From: Pseudomonadota bacterium
GTDB lineage: Bacteria > Pseudomonadota > Gammaproteobacteria > Steroidobacterales > JBCBZW01
Direction of reading: 5' to 3'
DNA: 64,000 nt
Assembly (NCBI GenBank): GCA_039193195.1
Contig: JBCCWS010000006.1
Location: 124,001-188,000, forward strand
In this document: positions 12,418 to 22,055 of the stretch, piece by piece
How the letters are laid out: each line of letters opens with the position of its first letter
Position numbering within the stretch: the first letter of the stretch is position 1
Position numbers and translations under genes: made by a program
Notes under the pieces: model-generated
What the model saw: only the letters and a program-made list of their open reading frames with translations
The model's database searches: none
What the model was told of the DNA's origin: nothing

Positions 12418-15400
12418 TTGATAATCCCCTTGTTGAAGATCTCGATCGCTTCATCGGTTCGCAATACAATTTCAGTGCTGTCGAATCTGTCTGGGAAGAA
12501 ACCCGGGAATGCTCGCTCTGTAGGCTCAAGAACACGAACGAAGTCCGACCGTGGAATTCGGGACTCAATGATCCCCGAGTCTGTCACCTGCTCAACACGG
12601 TTTGGCCCCACGGCGCTCTCCGCAGCTCGGCGATCCCTGGTCACGAAAGTCGGCTTGCGCGCGGGATCAAGGCCCTGATTCCTGATCTTGGTGGCGTCAT
12701 TAATGCTTCCATGGAACACCGAGACCGTATCATCGGGCACATCAGGCGCCCCCTTGCCAGGAATGCGGTCCTCAATCTTGTCGAGTAGTCGGATTGGTTT
12801 GATGAAGCCGCCTCCTACGGCCCAAGCCACCTCGCCGATCTCTCCATCGCGGTAAGCTTGTGCCGCCTCTTCCGCCGGCACGATGAAGAACTCTTGCAGG
12901 ACTCTCCCCGCGAAAAACGCGAAGAAGCCGGCAGGTGTGTCTTGCGTAAAGTCATCAATTCGTGCTCGAAGGTCAGCAAGATCTGCAGCTCGTGCACCCG
13001 CCGCTTGTTGGCTGCCTGCCGAGAACCCACGAATCCCCCCCAATTCCGTGGTGTCAAGGTTCGCAAGATACGCCGCTGTTGCACTTGCAGGCCTGACTTG
13101 AGGAACCTCGGGGCCCTGAACGAAACCGATGGATCGAAACGGTAGAGAACGAAAACTGAAGCCGGTCGTAAAGACGAATGGAAATCGAAACACATCGTCG
13201 TAGTCATCTCGGTTGGTTAGCGTTCCCGTAGGATCGGTATAGGTTAGCGGGCTATTCTCCACGTAGGAGTAGCCGTTCCGTGAGCGACTATCAAACACGT
13301 CTCGCACCGCCGGATCCACGCTCATGAAACGAGCGGTGATCGGGTCATACATGCGGGCTTTCATGTGCGTGAGCCCCACTAGATCCCGCTGTTGGTGCCC
13401 GGTATATCCAGGGTGATAGTCGTCAGCATCGTAGAGCCACGTGTCATCATGATCTGGGAAGCCATCCAGATTGCGCCGCTTCCCGAAAGCGTCGTACCGA
13501 ACTTCTCGGAATACGCCCTCGGACGCGCTAGTCGTGTACGTGACTACGCTCCCCAAAGTGTCTCGATGGTAGTAGCTCTTGATGTTCGACAGGGTTTGCT
13601 TGGCTCCAATCACCTGCCCTTCCACCTTTATGTAGTAGGCGGCGTCAGGGAGTGGAAGACTTTGCCCCACCGCGAGTCCGTTCGGGTGATACCAAAACGA
13701 ATGAGTTTCCCCCTCCGCTGTCTCTGAAATTACCTCCAACGGCTCTCGGCTCGAGTTATACGAATACGTAACGCGATCCCCGTCACGCTCGATCTCACTC
13801 GGCCGATCGAAGCTCGTCCACTCAAAGTTCGTGGTTCGGGTGACGGGGTCGAATATTGTGCTTTCGGTCTTCTGCCAGACGTTCCCATTCGCCGTGTATG
13901 CGTAAGTGATGTCTCTGATGCCACCAGAGATCGTTGTGACCTGATCCGGCTGAGAGCCTTCGAATAGGTAGTTCCCAACGTACGACTTGTAGGTGATGTT
14001 CCCGCGCGCATCGTAGTCGAAGTATTCCGTTCCTTGCGACACTCCGTTTAGCTTGGTGCTCACAGATGACACTCGTCCCATAAAGTCATATGTCGCCGTA
14101 TCGCGGACGTTGGTGGTGTCATTATCCTGAGAGTCTTTGCGCTCCAGGATGTTGAGGTTGTTATCCCACGAAACAGCCTTATCACGGTGGAGTAGCGTGC
14201 CATCCGCAGCAGTAGATCTGGATACCCGCTGTATACCGGATGCCGCGTCGTAACCGTGGCTTACGGCGATGCCATTACCTAAGGTGAAGTTGTTCAGAGC
14301 TCCGGTTAGGCTGTAGGGGTATGACGACGCTGCTTGAAACACACGATCACCGTCAGAATCGTCAACCGTGCTTACCCGCCCTCGGGAGTCGTATCCGTAG
14401 GTAACTTCGTAGGGTGTCGGCCCCGCGAGATGTGGATAAGTCACGGTCTTGAGGCGCGACAACTCATCGTAGCTGTAGGTAAAGCTCGCCCCTTGCTGAA
14501 GGTTGCTTGCGTGCTTGTGTTGCCTTCCTAGCTGATCGTAAGAAAACGTCTCGGTCTCTACCGCCCCCCCCGTACGTGTTTCGTACAGAATCTGCAGCAA
14601 CTTACCTTTTGCCGTCCCAGCGGCAACGTAAGCCCAGGCTGTCCAGTTGTCAGGGCCTTGTCGGAAGCCAAGGCGGCCTGCGCCATCGTAGAGGTACGTA
14701 GTCGTGTCGTTGTTAGGTGTGGTGTGGCTAGTGACTTCGTCGAAAACGTTGTAGTCAAAGACCCATAGGCCTGAGTTGGGGTCATCGATACTAGTGATGC
14801 GGCCGAGGCCATCAAATGTACGCACAGTCGAGTGACCGGCGGGGCCGATAACCCGTTCGAGCTCATCAAATGGTGTATACCGATAGTGCGTGGGACTTGT
14901 CGTAGCAGCCCCGGTAATTGGATCAGGATCGATGGTTGCAACCGTGCGACCTAGAGCATCCTGCGAGACCTTTCTTTTGGCGCCAATCGGGTTAGTTATC
15001 ACCGCTTCATTGAGCAGGTACTCGACAGCAGTGGTAGCGACCCGCCCGTCCTCAGCAACGGGGCTACGTACTTCCTCGACACGACCGAGAAAGTCGTACT
15101 CGTAGGTGGTCCAGTACGTGGGTGCCAAGTTGCTACGAGTCGGGCTAGATCGCGCCACGACATTTCCACGGTCATCATAACGGTAGGACACGCCAGGATA
15201 GTGATGAATCGCTCCTGCCTGGTTCGAGTAGTGCCCGACGCGGCGTCCGAGGACATCGACAACAGCGGTGTGTTCCGCTTCTCCCAGCCCAACGGGGTAC
15301 GGGCCGGAGTGTCGGGTCGTGGTTGCCACCGCAACGCCACCTTGCGTGCAAGCATATGGGTCGTTGTGAGCACACCAATCAAGAACTGACTCAACGTAGG

Positions 15401-18400
15401 TACCATCCGGGGATATCATCGCTGTGAGGCGCCCGAAGGTGTCGTAGATGGCCTGTGTCTGCAGCCCTCCAAAGTCCGTTACCGTGTGCGCTTTACCTAG
15501 GTTGTAGTTCCAACTGAAAGCCTGCTGAAGATTCGCGCCGCCAGGGCTAACGGAATCGATTTTGGTCGCGATCGGAAACTGACCGTACGCATCGTAGTCA
15601 ACTTGCGTGGTTCGCGTCGGGCCGATGGAGTTGACACCGCCATCACCTCCCCACACCTCGTGCTGAACGACATTACCGAAGGCATCACGAAGCATCTTTG
15701 TCTTACGGATACTGTAGTCTGGAGCATGATCGACGTTCTCATGGAACTCGACGACGGTGCAGGTCGTGGAGTCGAACGTGACCGACTCCACCGTCCGCGT
15801 GTCGATGGACTGAGGTGATGATCTCGTGACTGCAACGCGTTTCGGCATTACACACGGGTCTGGACCTTGCGTCTCGTACGTGGCGTGGACATCGGTAACG
15901 AAAGTGTCTCCTCCGACCCACCCAGGGGTGACGGTAACGGTACGTTGAAGAACTTCTCCGTAACCACCTGGGGCGGTGTTTATCCCACCTAGGGGAATGT
16001 CTGTGCGTGTGGTCGAGATCCTCTGTCCGTCGTAGGGCCCACCGACCTCGTATCGCTCGGTGGACTCCGTCTTGGCCCAAATGAGCTGTGTCGTGCCTTC
16101 CGAGTGACTCAGGCTCTTGCTTTCGTACGCGATCGTAGTGCTCTCGACGATTCCACCGATGACCTTTTCATGCTGGACGAGCTCGGGAAGCCCGATAAAC
16201 GGAAAATCCTGACGGTACTCATGAAAGACCCTCGGGACGTCTCGAGTATCTGTTATCGATCTGACTCGAAACCCGAGAAATCCTCGCCCTTGGTTATTGA
16301 TCTTGCCATCGAGATAGGTGTGGGTCTGACTATACTGGCCACCTACGCCGTCGTTTCGCGTCACGTCAGTAACGACGCGAACAGGTCCGCAGTAGTTGCG
16401 CTGAACCGGGAATTCTGCGCCATTCGCCTGATAGCCAGCGACATCGGGTAGGGATGCATAAGAAATCAGGATCTCATTGCCACCGCCAGTACCAGGTGCA
16501 GCGAAACCATCAGTAATGCGGGTGAGCAAATCTGCCGGTTCGGAGTTGTGCGCATGCAGCTTCCATCCCGACACACCGGGATCGTACAGAGCGATGTCGC
16601 GGTAACCATCACCGTTGCCATCCAGGACGCGTACGCGACCAGGATCTCCGTAGCTCTCAGCATCGCCCACGGACACCTGTAGCTCAGCGGTAGATGAGAT
16701 CAAACCTTCGCCGTCTGATCGCAGAACAACGAATTCGATACTTCCCCCTACTTGCTGGTAGAAGACGACATCCTGTCTACCATCTCGATTGACGTCAGCT
16801 ACGAAAGCGCTGCCAGCCCCCGTGCTCGCGAACCCGGAGTCGACTTCCTCCTGAAAGCTCACACCGTTACTTAGGCGCGTACGCCAAGTGCCATCTCGGG
16901 TATACGCAAGATCGGTGAGTGCGTCACCGTTGAGATCAATGGGAAGGGGATTAGCCACGTCCGACAGCGTGGCGATACCTTCGAACTGGCCTCCCGATGG
17001 CCCCTCATCAAACCTCAGCAACGTCCAGTTGCCATCGATAGGGTCTTGAGGTCCAAAAGCTGCTGCGTGAGATCTCGGAGCTTCAGGGATGCCACCGCAA
17101 CCGCCCACCTCCGTGTCCACGGCCAGAGGAGCACTCCAGTCACTTACAGCGTCACCGGTCCTCGCGCGAACCTGATAGTTGAACCCACCAACACCCGGCT
17201 CATCTACATAGCTCGTCGAAGGGTGAGCATCCAGAATTGTACTCCAGGTACCCGCAGGTCGCTGCCGTTGCACGTCCCAGCTAGTGCCCGAGGCGGATGT
17301 CCAGTCGAGCTCTACCGTGCAGTCGTACACGCCCGGTGCGCTATTCCACTGAGGGACACCGGGGTTGGTGCGGACGATGAGGTCGTTGCGCCCGTCTCCA
17401 TCGAAGTCCACGAGCCGTGAATCACGAAGATGCGAGTAGTACGCGGTGGTACCATCGACAAAGAACCGGGCACCAACGGCTTCAGAGGCTGTGAAAGAAG
17501 CTGCCCCAGTTGAATCCCGGCGCCTAAGATAGATGCCATCCTCGAGACCGTACAAGAGATCGTCTAGTCCGTCACCGTCGAAGTCTGCGATACGCACACC
17601 GTAGGTCAGACCTTCGACCGGGACTAGCGTATCGATGGAACCACTGGATAGATTTCCGCTATTGTCGCCGACGTGAACCTTCCACGTTCCGTCGGGCACC
17701 AAAATGTCGCTAGCACCATCGCCGTTGTAGTCGATAACATAGGTGTCATCTGCAGCCGCGGCACTGACGGGTGTACTGATCTCCTGAAAGTTGTCAACCC
17801 CCGCGACAAGCACACTCCATGTTGGGTTCTCGCCAACGCCCGCGACAAGAATGTCTTGCCGCCCATCGTTGTTGACATCACCTACTCTGGTCGTTTCGGT
17901 CCTGTTGGAGGTGGAGGCGGATATTGAGCCGACAGTATCCCAACCATAGCTCCCGCGTTGCCACTCCAAGCGGGTCAACGGAAGACAGACACCACCAAAG
18001 TCGTTGCATTCCTGAATCGACTCCAGACGACTGCGCCCCGAGTCTCCTCCAACCGCGGCCTCGTAATTTAACTTGTAGATACGTATAAACTGATGGTTTC
18101 CGTTGTTGATGTATTGGCTACGAATCGACCGCAACCGCTTGGATAGGGTGTGCTTCGCGCCAGCACGGTAGCTGACCCAAGTGTCTGATGACGGGCGGTC
18201 CTCCCAGACGAAATGAAGTCGATAGCGAAACCCGGGCGTAGGCGACGCACTTGCGTTCTCGCCCCATTCGATCTTTGCAGGAGTTACTTCGCCAGACGCA
18301 TTGTCCTCGGAGTACCGATATCGTATTTGATTGCCGAATTGATCTATAAGCCTATCTATCAACCAGCTTCTCACCGGGCCAGATGCACCGGCACCTTGCA

Positions 18401-18947
18401 CCTCGATGCGCGAGGACGCGGTTTCGCCATAGAGCACACGACTCCCGTTTGCATACCTCAACTCAAAGTAGGCAGGAGCTTGAGCACCAACTTGGTGAGC
18501 CGTTATGCGAAGAGCTTGATCGATCTCCGTTCGATAAGTTGAGCCGTCCTCTCCGTAGGCACCGGATTCAAGAACGAGACGAACTCCGTCCAGGCAGAAT
18601 CTGTCGTTCACGGAATTTTCGACGGCGGTGACGTTCTGATCTTGCGCTACCGTTTGAGCGCATCTCTCGATCGACGAGAAGCCAGAGAGCCCCCAGCCCT
18701 CGCCAGCCCAGCCACGCGTCGCTCCACTCGAATAGGTTAGCGCCACATCAGGTCGGACCCCACCTGATGCAGGTACTACGTGAATGGGAATACTGTAGGT
18801 GGCGCTACCGATTGCATCAACGGAAAAGTCTCCACTTATAGCTCCGACTCGGTCAGCGGCGTTTGCCACACTGCAAAAGAGAGCTGCCAGCACAAAGACC
18901 ACCACACCCGGGAAAGGTGCTCTTGTTGACATGTCGACGTTGCGCAT
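12414..18947 (-). CDS. Exported SpvB/TcB/YD-repeat (Rhs-type) polymorphic toxin
   Basis: About 2177 residues from the ATG at 18947; ATG at 18950 and TTG at 18965 are alternatives, and the ribosome binding site GAAGG fits 18947 best. Order: Sec signal peptide (ending SVANA); SpvB domain (SGDFSVDAIGSATYSIPI..., GWGLSGFSSIERC); at least six FG-GAP/VCBS units (e.g. DVNNDGRQDILVAG) with a fibronectin-III-like insert; TcdB middle region; many YD repeats (YDTFGRLTAM, YDDRGNVVA); Rhs core ending RFMSVDP...YSYVENSPLTYTDPTG. The 269 residues after the core form the variable tip. Its last 105 residues (VFHGS...GLDP...TFVTRD...A...STEIVL) resemble an ADP-ribosyltransferase-like fold, a tentative reading. 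The tip is followed by a GTGA-overlapping candidate immunity gene. Local G+C is visibly lower than in neighbours (29 of 60 bases at 14041-14100 against 44 of 60 at 10261-10320), suggesting transfer. Confidence 0.9.
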   Translation of the reverse strand: MRNVDMSTRAPFPGVVVFVLAALFCSVANAADRVGAISGDFSVDAIGSATYSIPIHVVPASGGVRPDVALTYSSGATRGWAGEGWGLSGFSSIERCAQTVAQDQNVTAVENSVNDRFCLDGVRLVLESGAYGEDGSTYRTEIDQALRITAHQVGAQAPAYFELRYANGSRVLYGETASSRIEVQGAGASGPVRSWLIDRLIDQFGNQIRYRYSEDNASGEVTPAKIEWGENASASPTPGFRYRLHFVWEDRPSSDTWVSYRAGAKHTLSKRLRSIRSQYINNGNHQFIRIYKLNYEAAVGGDSGRSRLESIQECNDFGGVCLPLTRLEWQRGSYGWDTVGSISASTSNRTETTRVGDVNNDGRQDILVAGVGENPTWSVLVAGVDNFQEISTPVSAAAADDTYVIDYNGDGASDILVPDGTWKVHVGDNSGNLSSGSIDTLVPVEGLTYGVRIADFDGDGLDDLLYGLEDGIYLRRRDSTGAASFTASEAVGARFFVDGTTAYYSHLRDSRLVDFDGDGRNDLIVRTNPGVPQWNSAPGVYDCTVELDWTSASGTSWDVQRQRPAGTWSTILDAHPSTSYVDEPGVGGFNYQVRARTGDAVSDWSAPLAVDTEVGGCGGIPEAPRSHAAAFGPQDPIDGNWTLLRFDEGPSGGQFEGIATLSDVANPLPIDLNGDALTDLAYTRDGTWRTRLSNGVSFQEEVDSGFASTGAGSAFVADVNRDGRQDVVFYQQVGGSIEFVVLRSDGEGLISSTAELQVSVGDAESYGDPGRVRVLDGNGDGYRDIALYDPGVSGWKLHAHNSEPADLLTRITDGFAAPGTGGGNEILISYASLPDVAGYQANGAEFPVQRNYCGPVRVVTDVTRNDGVGGQYSQTHTYLDGKINNQGRGFLGFRVRSITDTRDVPRVFHEYRQDFPFIGLPELVQHEKVIGGIVESTTIAYESKSLSHSEGTTQLIWAKTESTERYEVGGPYDGQRISTTRTDIPLGGINTAPGGYGEVLQRTVTVTPGWVGGDTFVTDVHATYETQGPDPCVMPKRVAVTRSSPQSIDTRTVESVTFDSTTCTVVEFHENVDHAPDYSIRKTKMLRDAFGNVVQHEVWGGDGGVNSIGPTRTTQVDYDAYGQFPIATKIDSVSPGGANLQQAFSWNYNLGKAHTVTDFGGLQTQAIYDTFGRLTAMISPDGTYVESVLDWCAHNDPYACTQGGVAVATTTRHSGPYPVGLGEAEHTAVVDVLGRRVGHYSNQAGAIHHYPGVSYRYDDRGNVVARSSPTRSNLAPTYWTTYEYDFLGRVEEVRSPVAEDGRVATTAVEYLLNEAVITNPIGAKRKVSQDALGRTVATIDPDPITGAATTSPTHYRYTPFDELERVIGPAGHSTVRTFDGLGRITSIDDPNSGLWVFDYNVFDEVTSHTTPNNDTTTYLYDGAGRLGFRQGPDNWTAWAYVAAGTAKGKLLQILYETRTGGAVETETFSYDQLGRQHKHASNLQQGASFTYSYDELSRLKTVTYPHLAGPTPYEVTYGYDSRGRVSTVDDSDGDRVFQAASSYPYSLTGALNNFTLGNGIAVSHGYDAASGIQRVSRSTAADGTLLHRDKAVSWDNNLNILERKDSQDNDTTNVRDTATYDFMGRVSSVSTKLNGVSQGTEYFDYDARGNITYKSYVGNYLFEGSQPDQVTTISGGIRDITYAYTANGNVWQKTESTIFDPVTRTTNFEWTSFDRPSEIERDGDRVTYSYNSSREPLEVISETAEGETHSFWYHPNGLAVGQSLPLPDAAYYIKVEGQVIGAKQTLSNIKSYYHRDTLGSVVTYTTSASEGVFREVRYDAFGKRRNLDGFPDHDDTWLYDADDYHPGYTGHQQRDLVGLTHMKARMYDPITARFMSVDPAVRDVFDSRSRNGYSYVENSPLTYTDPTGTLTNRDDYDDVFRFPFVFTTGFSFRSLPFRSIGFVQGPEVPQVRPASATAAYLANLDTTELGGIRGFSAGSQQAAGARAADLADLRARIDDFTQDTPAGFFAFFAGRVLQEFFIVPAEEAAQAYRDGEIGEVAWAVGGGFIKPIRLLDKIEDRIPGKGAPDVPDDTVSVFHGSINDATKIRNQGLDPARKPTFVTRDRRAAESAVGPNRVEQVTDSGIIESRIPRSDFVRVLEPTERAFPGFFPDRFDSTEIVLRTDEAIEIFNKGIIK

Positions 18948-19442
18948 CATTGCCTTCTCACCCAATTAGGCCACTTAAATCATCCTCGCACCGATATCGA
19001 TCGCCCGAAAGAAGAGAGCTCTGCGGATTGTACGTATTTATGTTGGGTGTTGCGTTGTGCTCCCGATGTGGGTCGTCGGTGCCGACTTCCGTCCGACGAG
19101 TAATTCCCATCGCCGAGCGGGATGGAGAACGCCCATCCCGCGGGCACAAACCTCAGACCTATGTCCGATACTCTGGGTAAGCACGTCGAGCCATAGATGT
19201 ATCCGCGTACCCGCGGACCAAGAATCGATCGTTGCATCCTCGGGATCCGAGTGTACATTGGCGTAATCACGAATAACGAGAACCGACGGCTGGCAAGAGA
19301 GGAGCGATCAGCTTATTCAAAACCTTGATTGCGGACTCCATTGATCAGCCACCGTGTATCATCCCATCCGACAAAACTCACCTATCCACGGCGACTTGTC
19401 GGGGCTGGCGCGGGGACCATCCAGCACCGTCAGGCCGCGGCC
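18948..19442. other. Intergenic region upstream of the Rhs gene
   Basis: About 490 bases without a credible gene. It must contain the Rhs promoter on the minus strand. I see AT-rich patches near 19020-19040 and 19270-19340 but no site I can name. The segment lies inside the island, between the toxin gene and the IS66-type fragment. Confidence 0.4.
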
Positions 19443-19816
19443 TCATGAGTTCGTTCCGAGGGTCTTGAGTAGCGCGCTGAGCTGCTGAGGATCGAGGGGT
19501 CGGTGGCACTGTAGGTCAGCGGCATGGGCGAGCCTGACCGTTAACGCGACGCTAGGCGCTGGGGTCGGCTGCGAGGGTGAGGTGACCGCGACGAACCTGC
19601 TCCGGCCTTTGCGCTTGGCTCCGGGCAACTGCTTGAGTAGACAACATTCGCCGAGGACACGCTTCCAGTCGTAGAGCTGGCGGACGTTCAGTCGCTCAGC
19701 CTCGGCGTAGGCGGCCAGAGTGGCGCCTTGGGTCTCGGCGCTCTGCAGTGCAGTAGCCAGTAGCATTCTCGCTCGGCCGTGGTGCTCGGGTAGGCTGGCT
19801 TGCGTCTTGGCATCTT
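19443..19816 (-). pseudogene. IS66-type accessory gene (tnpA-like), frameshifted fragment
   Basis: The 107-residue frame from 19766 has the pattern of IS66 accessory ORF A proteins: an N-terminal helix-turn-helix-like part (LAAYAEAERLNVRQLYDWKRVL), a basic linker (KRKGRSRFVAV), and a C-terminus of alternating hydrophobics ending QLSALLKTLG. Upstream, the natural N-terminus seems to lie in another frame (MPRRKPAYPSTTAERE from about 19816), implying a one-base loss or two-base gain near 19766-19770. No tnpB or transposase follows and I see no terminal repeats, so this is a remnant. Its central part recurs in the same orientation at 11936-12026, on the other side of the Rhs gene. Confidence 0.6.
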
Positions 19817-19844
19817 CGCGGCTCCTGGCGGTGGGGGTGCCAGG

Positions 19845-19937
19845 AGGCTGAAGCCTTTAGCCTACGATGGGAAGTACGCCAAAGACGAAGCGCGTGCGTT
19901 GTTGCAAAATCGAGACGTCTTCTCACCAACCACCTCC
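19845..19937 (+). pseudogene. Fragment sharing the YDGKYA motif with the left border remnant
   Basis: A short plus-strand frame reads RRLKPLAYDGKYAKDEARAL... and stops at the TGA near 19936. It corresponds to LGYDGKYAEDKVL... in the minus-strand remnant at 11842-12066, so the two copies are inverted relative to each other; the DNA match includes a run of about 25 near-identical bases (11895-11918 against 19858-19883). The parent gene is unknown to me. It is a border marker of the island rather than a functional gene. Confidence 0.45.
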
Positions 19938-20041
19938 GAATCGTGATCGCGGTGGAGTGCGGTATTTCGCTTCAGCTCATGCTCCTACACCCGGAGCCAA
20001 GAGCTCGGGTGCAGCGGCGTTTCGCCGCACGCGCACGCCAT

Positions 20042-20266
20042 GAGCATCGTTTCAGTCAATCGAGAATCCCGGCACATTAACTGTTGGACGCAAATCGATG
20101 CGGCGGCCCAGGTCACCTGGGGGAGTCCCCCCCAACCGAGTGTCCGCAACGTACGGGACGACACCTAAGTGCTCGCCTCAAGCTCGCAACGCGGCCGAGG
20201 TGACCACGATATGCGTAGACGCTTCGCCGTCCCGCACCTTCAGCTGTCGCTCGCGTACGAATTCTC
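20042..20266 (+). pseudogene. Decayed 3' end of a TonB-dependent receptor gene
   Basis: This stretch aligns over its whole length with 11246-11485, the last 80 codons of the siderophore receptor. Matches include GTTTCAGTC, GGACGCA(A/G)ATCGATGCGGCGGC, GTCCG(C/T)AAC, GA(C/G)GTGACC and TACGA(A/G)TTCTCG. Translation gives WTQIDAAAQVTWGS... then stops and frameshifts, with LSLAYEFS at the end, the typical final barrel strand. It is non-functional: no upstream receptor sequence remains and the reading frame is broken. It is either a duplication made when the Rhs island inserted, or the last trace of a second receptor. Confidence 0.75.
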
Positions 20267-20540
20267 GGCGCCTCAAGGCCCACCCGCAGTTCCTTGGGGG
20301 TGTTGCGTAACTAGCGCAAGTGGTGAGAGCGCGGCATCCGGGCTGCCTACGCCTGCAGATCGGCCTGCCTGAGCGCGCGGTGGCCAGGCTCGGCGGACTT
20401 TTTCGGGTGCTTCCAGCGCGAAACTGATTGATGTGCAACGCGAGCCCAGGGCGGCGTTTGTAAACGCGAATGCAGTGCATTATCGTCCGGGGCCCTTGGA
20501 TCCCTTCAACGCTGGCAAGCATGCCAAACAGAGGACCGAC

Positions 20541-21998
20541 ATGAGCAATACAGGACGTATGTTTGAGCGATCACTCGCTTCGCTGCTGACCGTGGGCGCG
20601 CTCACGCTGGCCGCGTCGGCGAATGGGCAGACCATCACCGAGGTGATCGATGCGAGCGGCGACGGCGCAGGCAACGGCCTCGATCGTCCGCGCGTCATCG
20701 CGGTCGACGGCGACGGCAACGTGTACGTGCCCGGCCAAAACTCCGACAACGCCTTCCGCGTCACGCCGGCCGGCGTCATCAGCGAGCTGATCGACGCGAG
20801 CGGTGACGGCACCAACGCCTTCGAGGCACCGGAAGCCGTGGCCGTCGACGGTGAGGGCAACGTCTACGCCGCCGGGCGCGACACCAACAACGTGTTCCGG
20901 ATCACCCCGGGCGGCGTGATCACGCAGATCATCGATGGCAACGGCGACGGCCTGGGCAACCCGCTCACCACCCCGCGTGGCATCGCCGCGGACGCTGACG
21001 GCAACGTGTACGTGTCCGGCCAAACCAGCAACAACGTGTTCGAGATCGCCACCGACGGCACGATCACGGAGATCATCGACGAGAGCGGCGACGGTACGAA
21101 CGACTTCCTCGGCGCAGACGGCGTGGCCGTCGGCCCCTCGGGCAACGTCTACGCGGTGGGTAGCGGCAGCAACAACGTGTTCGAGATCACGCCCGCCGGC
21201 GTCGTCACCGAGATCATCGACGACAGCGGTGACGGTGCCGGCAACGGCCTCACGAGCCCGCGTGCCGTGGCCGTGAGCGCTTCAGGCAACGTGTACGTGG
21301 TCGGCTTCTCCGACAATGCGTTCGAGATCACCCCGGCCGGCGCGATCACCGAGATCATCGACGGCAGCGGCGATGGCGCCGGCAATACCCTGCGAGACAC
21401 GCAGGGCGTGGCCGTCAGTGCCGATGGCAACGTGTACGTAACCGGCTTCGCCAGCGACAACGCCTTCGAGATCACCCCGGCCGGCGTGATCACGGAGATC
21501 ATCGACGCCTCGGGCGACGGCCAGGGCAACGATCTGGAAACGGGCTACGGCGTGGGTGTGGCAGACGACGGCACCGTGTTCGTCGCGGGCCGCAACACCA
21601 ACAACGTCTTTAGCATCGATCTCGCACCGCCTGCGGAGGTGCTCTCCACTTCCGTCGAGGGTGCCTTCGTGTTCCGCGCGATCTGCATCAACCAGACGGA
21701 CCCGCAGCAGGTGTCGATCGCCTCGCCGGGCAACCTCGTCGACTGTGAGGGCGCTGGCTTGCAGGTCGAGTCTGGACAGCAGGTCCGGATCATCGTCATC
21801 GGCCGCATCAACGGCGCCGTGTTTGCGGGCGACGCCGACCGAGTGCTCGGCGGATCGCTGTCCTGCCGTAACTTGACCACGGGCGGCACCGCGGTCGGCG
21901 CCCTCGGCTTGGACGGTGCTTGGGATTGCGCAGCGGCGGGCCTCGCGATCGCACCGGGCAACCTCGCGCTGGCGATCCTGACCGTTCAGGTGGAGTGA
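20541..21998 (+). CDS. Exported seven-repeat NHL-like beta-propeller protein
   Basis: A 485-residue protein with a Sec signal peptide (MFERSLASLLTVGALTLAAS...). The ATG at 20541 follows a GAGGAC ribosome binding site, and the upstream frame to 20433 lacks coding character. Seven repeats of about 48 residues follow, pattern EIIDxSGDGxGNxLxxPxGVAVxxxGNVYVxGxxSNNVFEITPAGVIT, the NHL/SMP-30-type pattern of a seven-bladed propeller. The final 125 residues (from PPAEVLSTSVEG) are a separate beta-rich domain with four cysteines. No catalytic residues are recognisable, and binding or structural function outside the cytoplasm is inferred. It follows the receptor remnant and is convergent with the acetyltransferase gene. 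Confidence 0.8.
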   Translation: MSNTGRMFERSLASLLTVGALTLAASANGQTITEVIDASGDGAGNGLDRPRVIAVDGDGNVYVPGQNSDNAFRVTPAGVISELIDASGDGTNAFEAPEAVAVDGEGNVYAAGRDTNNVFRITPGGVITQIIDGNGDGLGNPLTTPRGIAADADGNVYVSGQTSNNVFEIATDGTITEIIDESGDGTNDFLGADGVAVGPSGNVYAVGSGSNNVFEITPAGVVTEIIDDSGDGAGNGLTSPRAVAVSASGNVYVVGFSDNAFEITPAGAITEIIDGSGDGAGNTLRDTQGVAVSADGNVYVTGFASDNAFEITPAGVITEIIDASGDGQGNDLETGYGVGVADDGTVFVAGRNTNNVFSIDLAPPAEVLSTSVEGAFVFRAICINQTDPQQVSIASPGNLVDCEGAGLQVESGQQVRIIVIGRINGAVFAGDADRVLGGSLSCRNLTTGGTAVGALGLDGAWDCAAAGLAIAPGNLALAILTVQVE

Positions 21999-22011
21999 TC
22001 CGCTAGGCCGC

Positions 22012-22055
22012 ACAACGTAGCGGGCGCACAACACGTTGTTGCGTCCGCTACGTGT
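22012..22055. terminator. Long hairpin between convergent genes, probable bidirectional terminator
   Basis: The left arm ACAACGTAGCGGGCGCACAAC and the right arm GTTGTTGCGTCCGCTACGTG are inverse complements with two or three mismatches around a two-base loop. It lies between the NHL-like gene stop and the 3' end of the acetyltransferase gene, whose stop codon falls inside the right arm. No T-run flanks it, so intrinsic termination is not certain. Confidence 0.55.

Noticed and set aside
21282..22034. 250-codon minus-strand frame opposite the NHL-like gene
   Set aside because: Its apparent repeats are mirror images of the NHL-type repeats on the coding strand.
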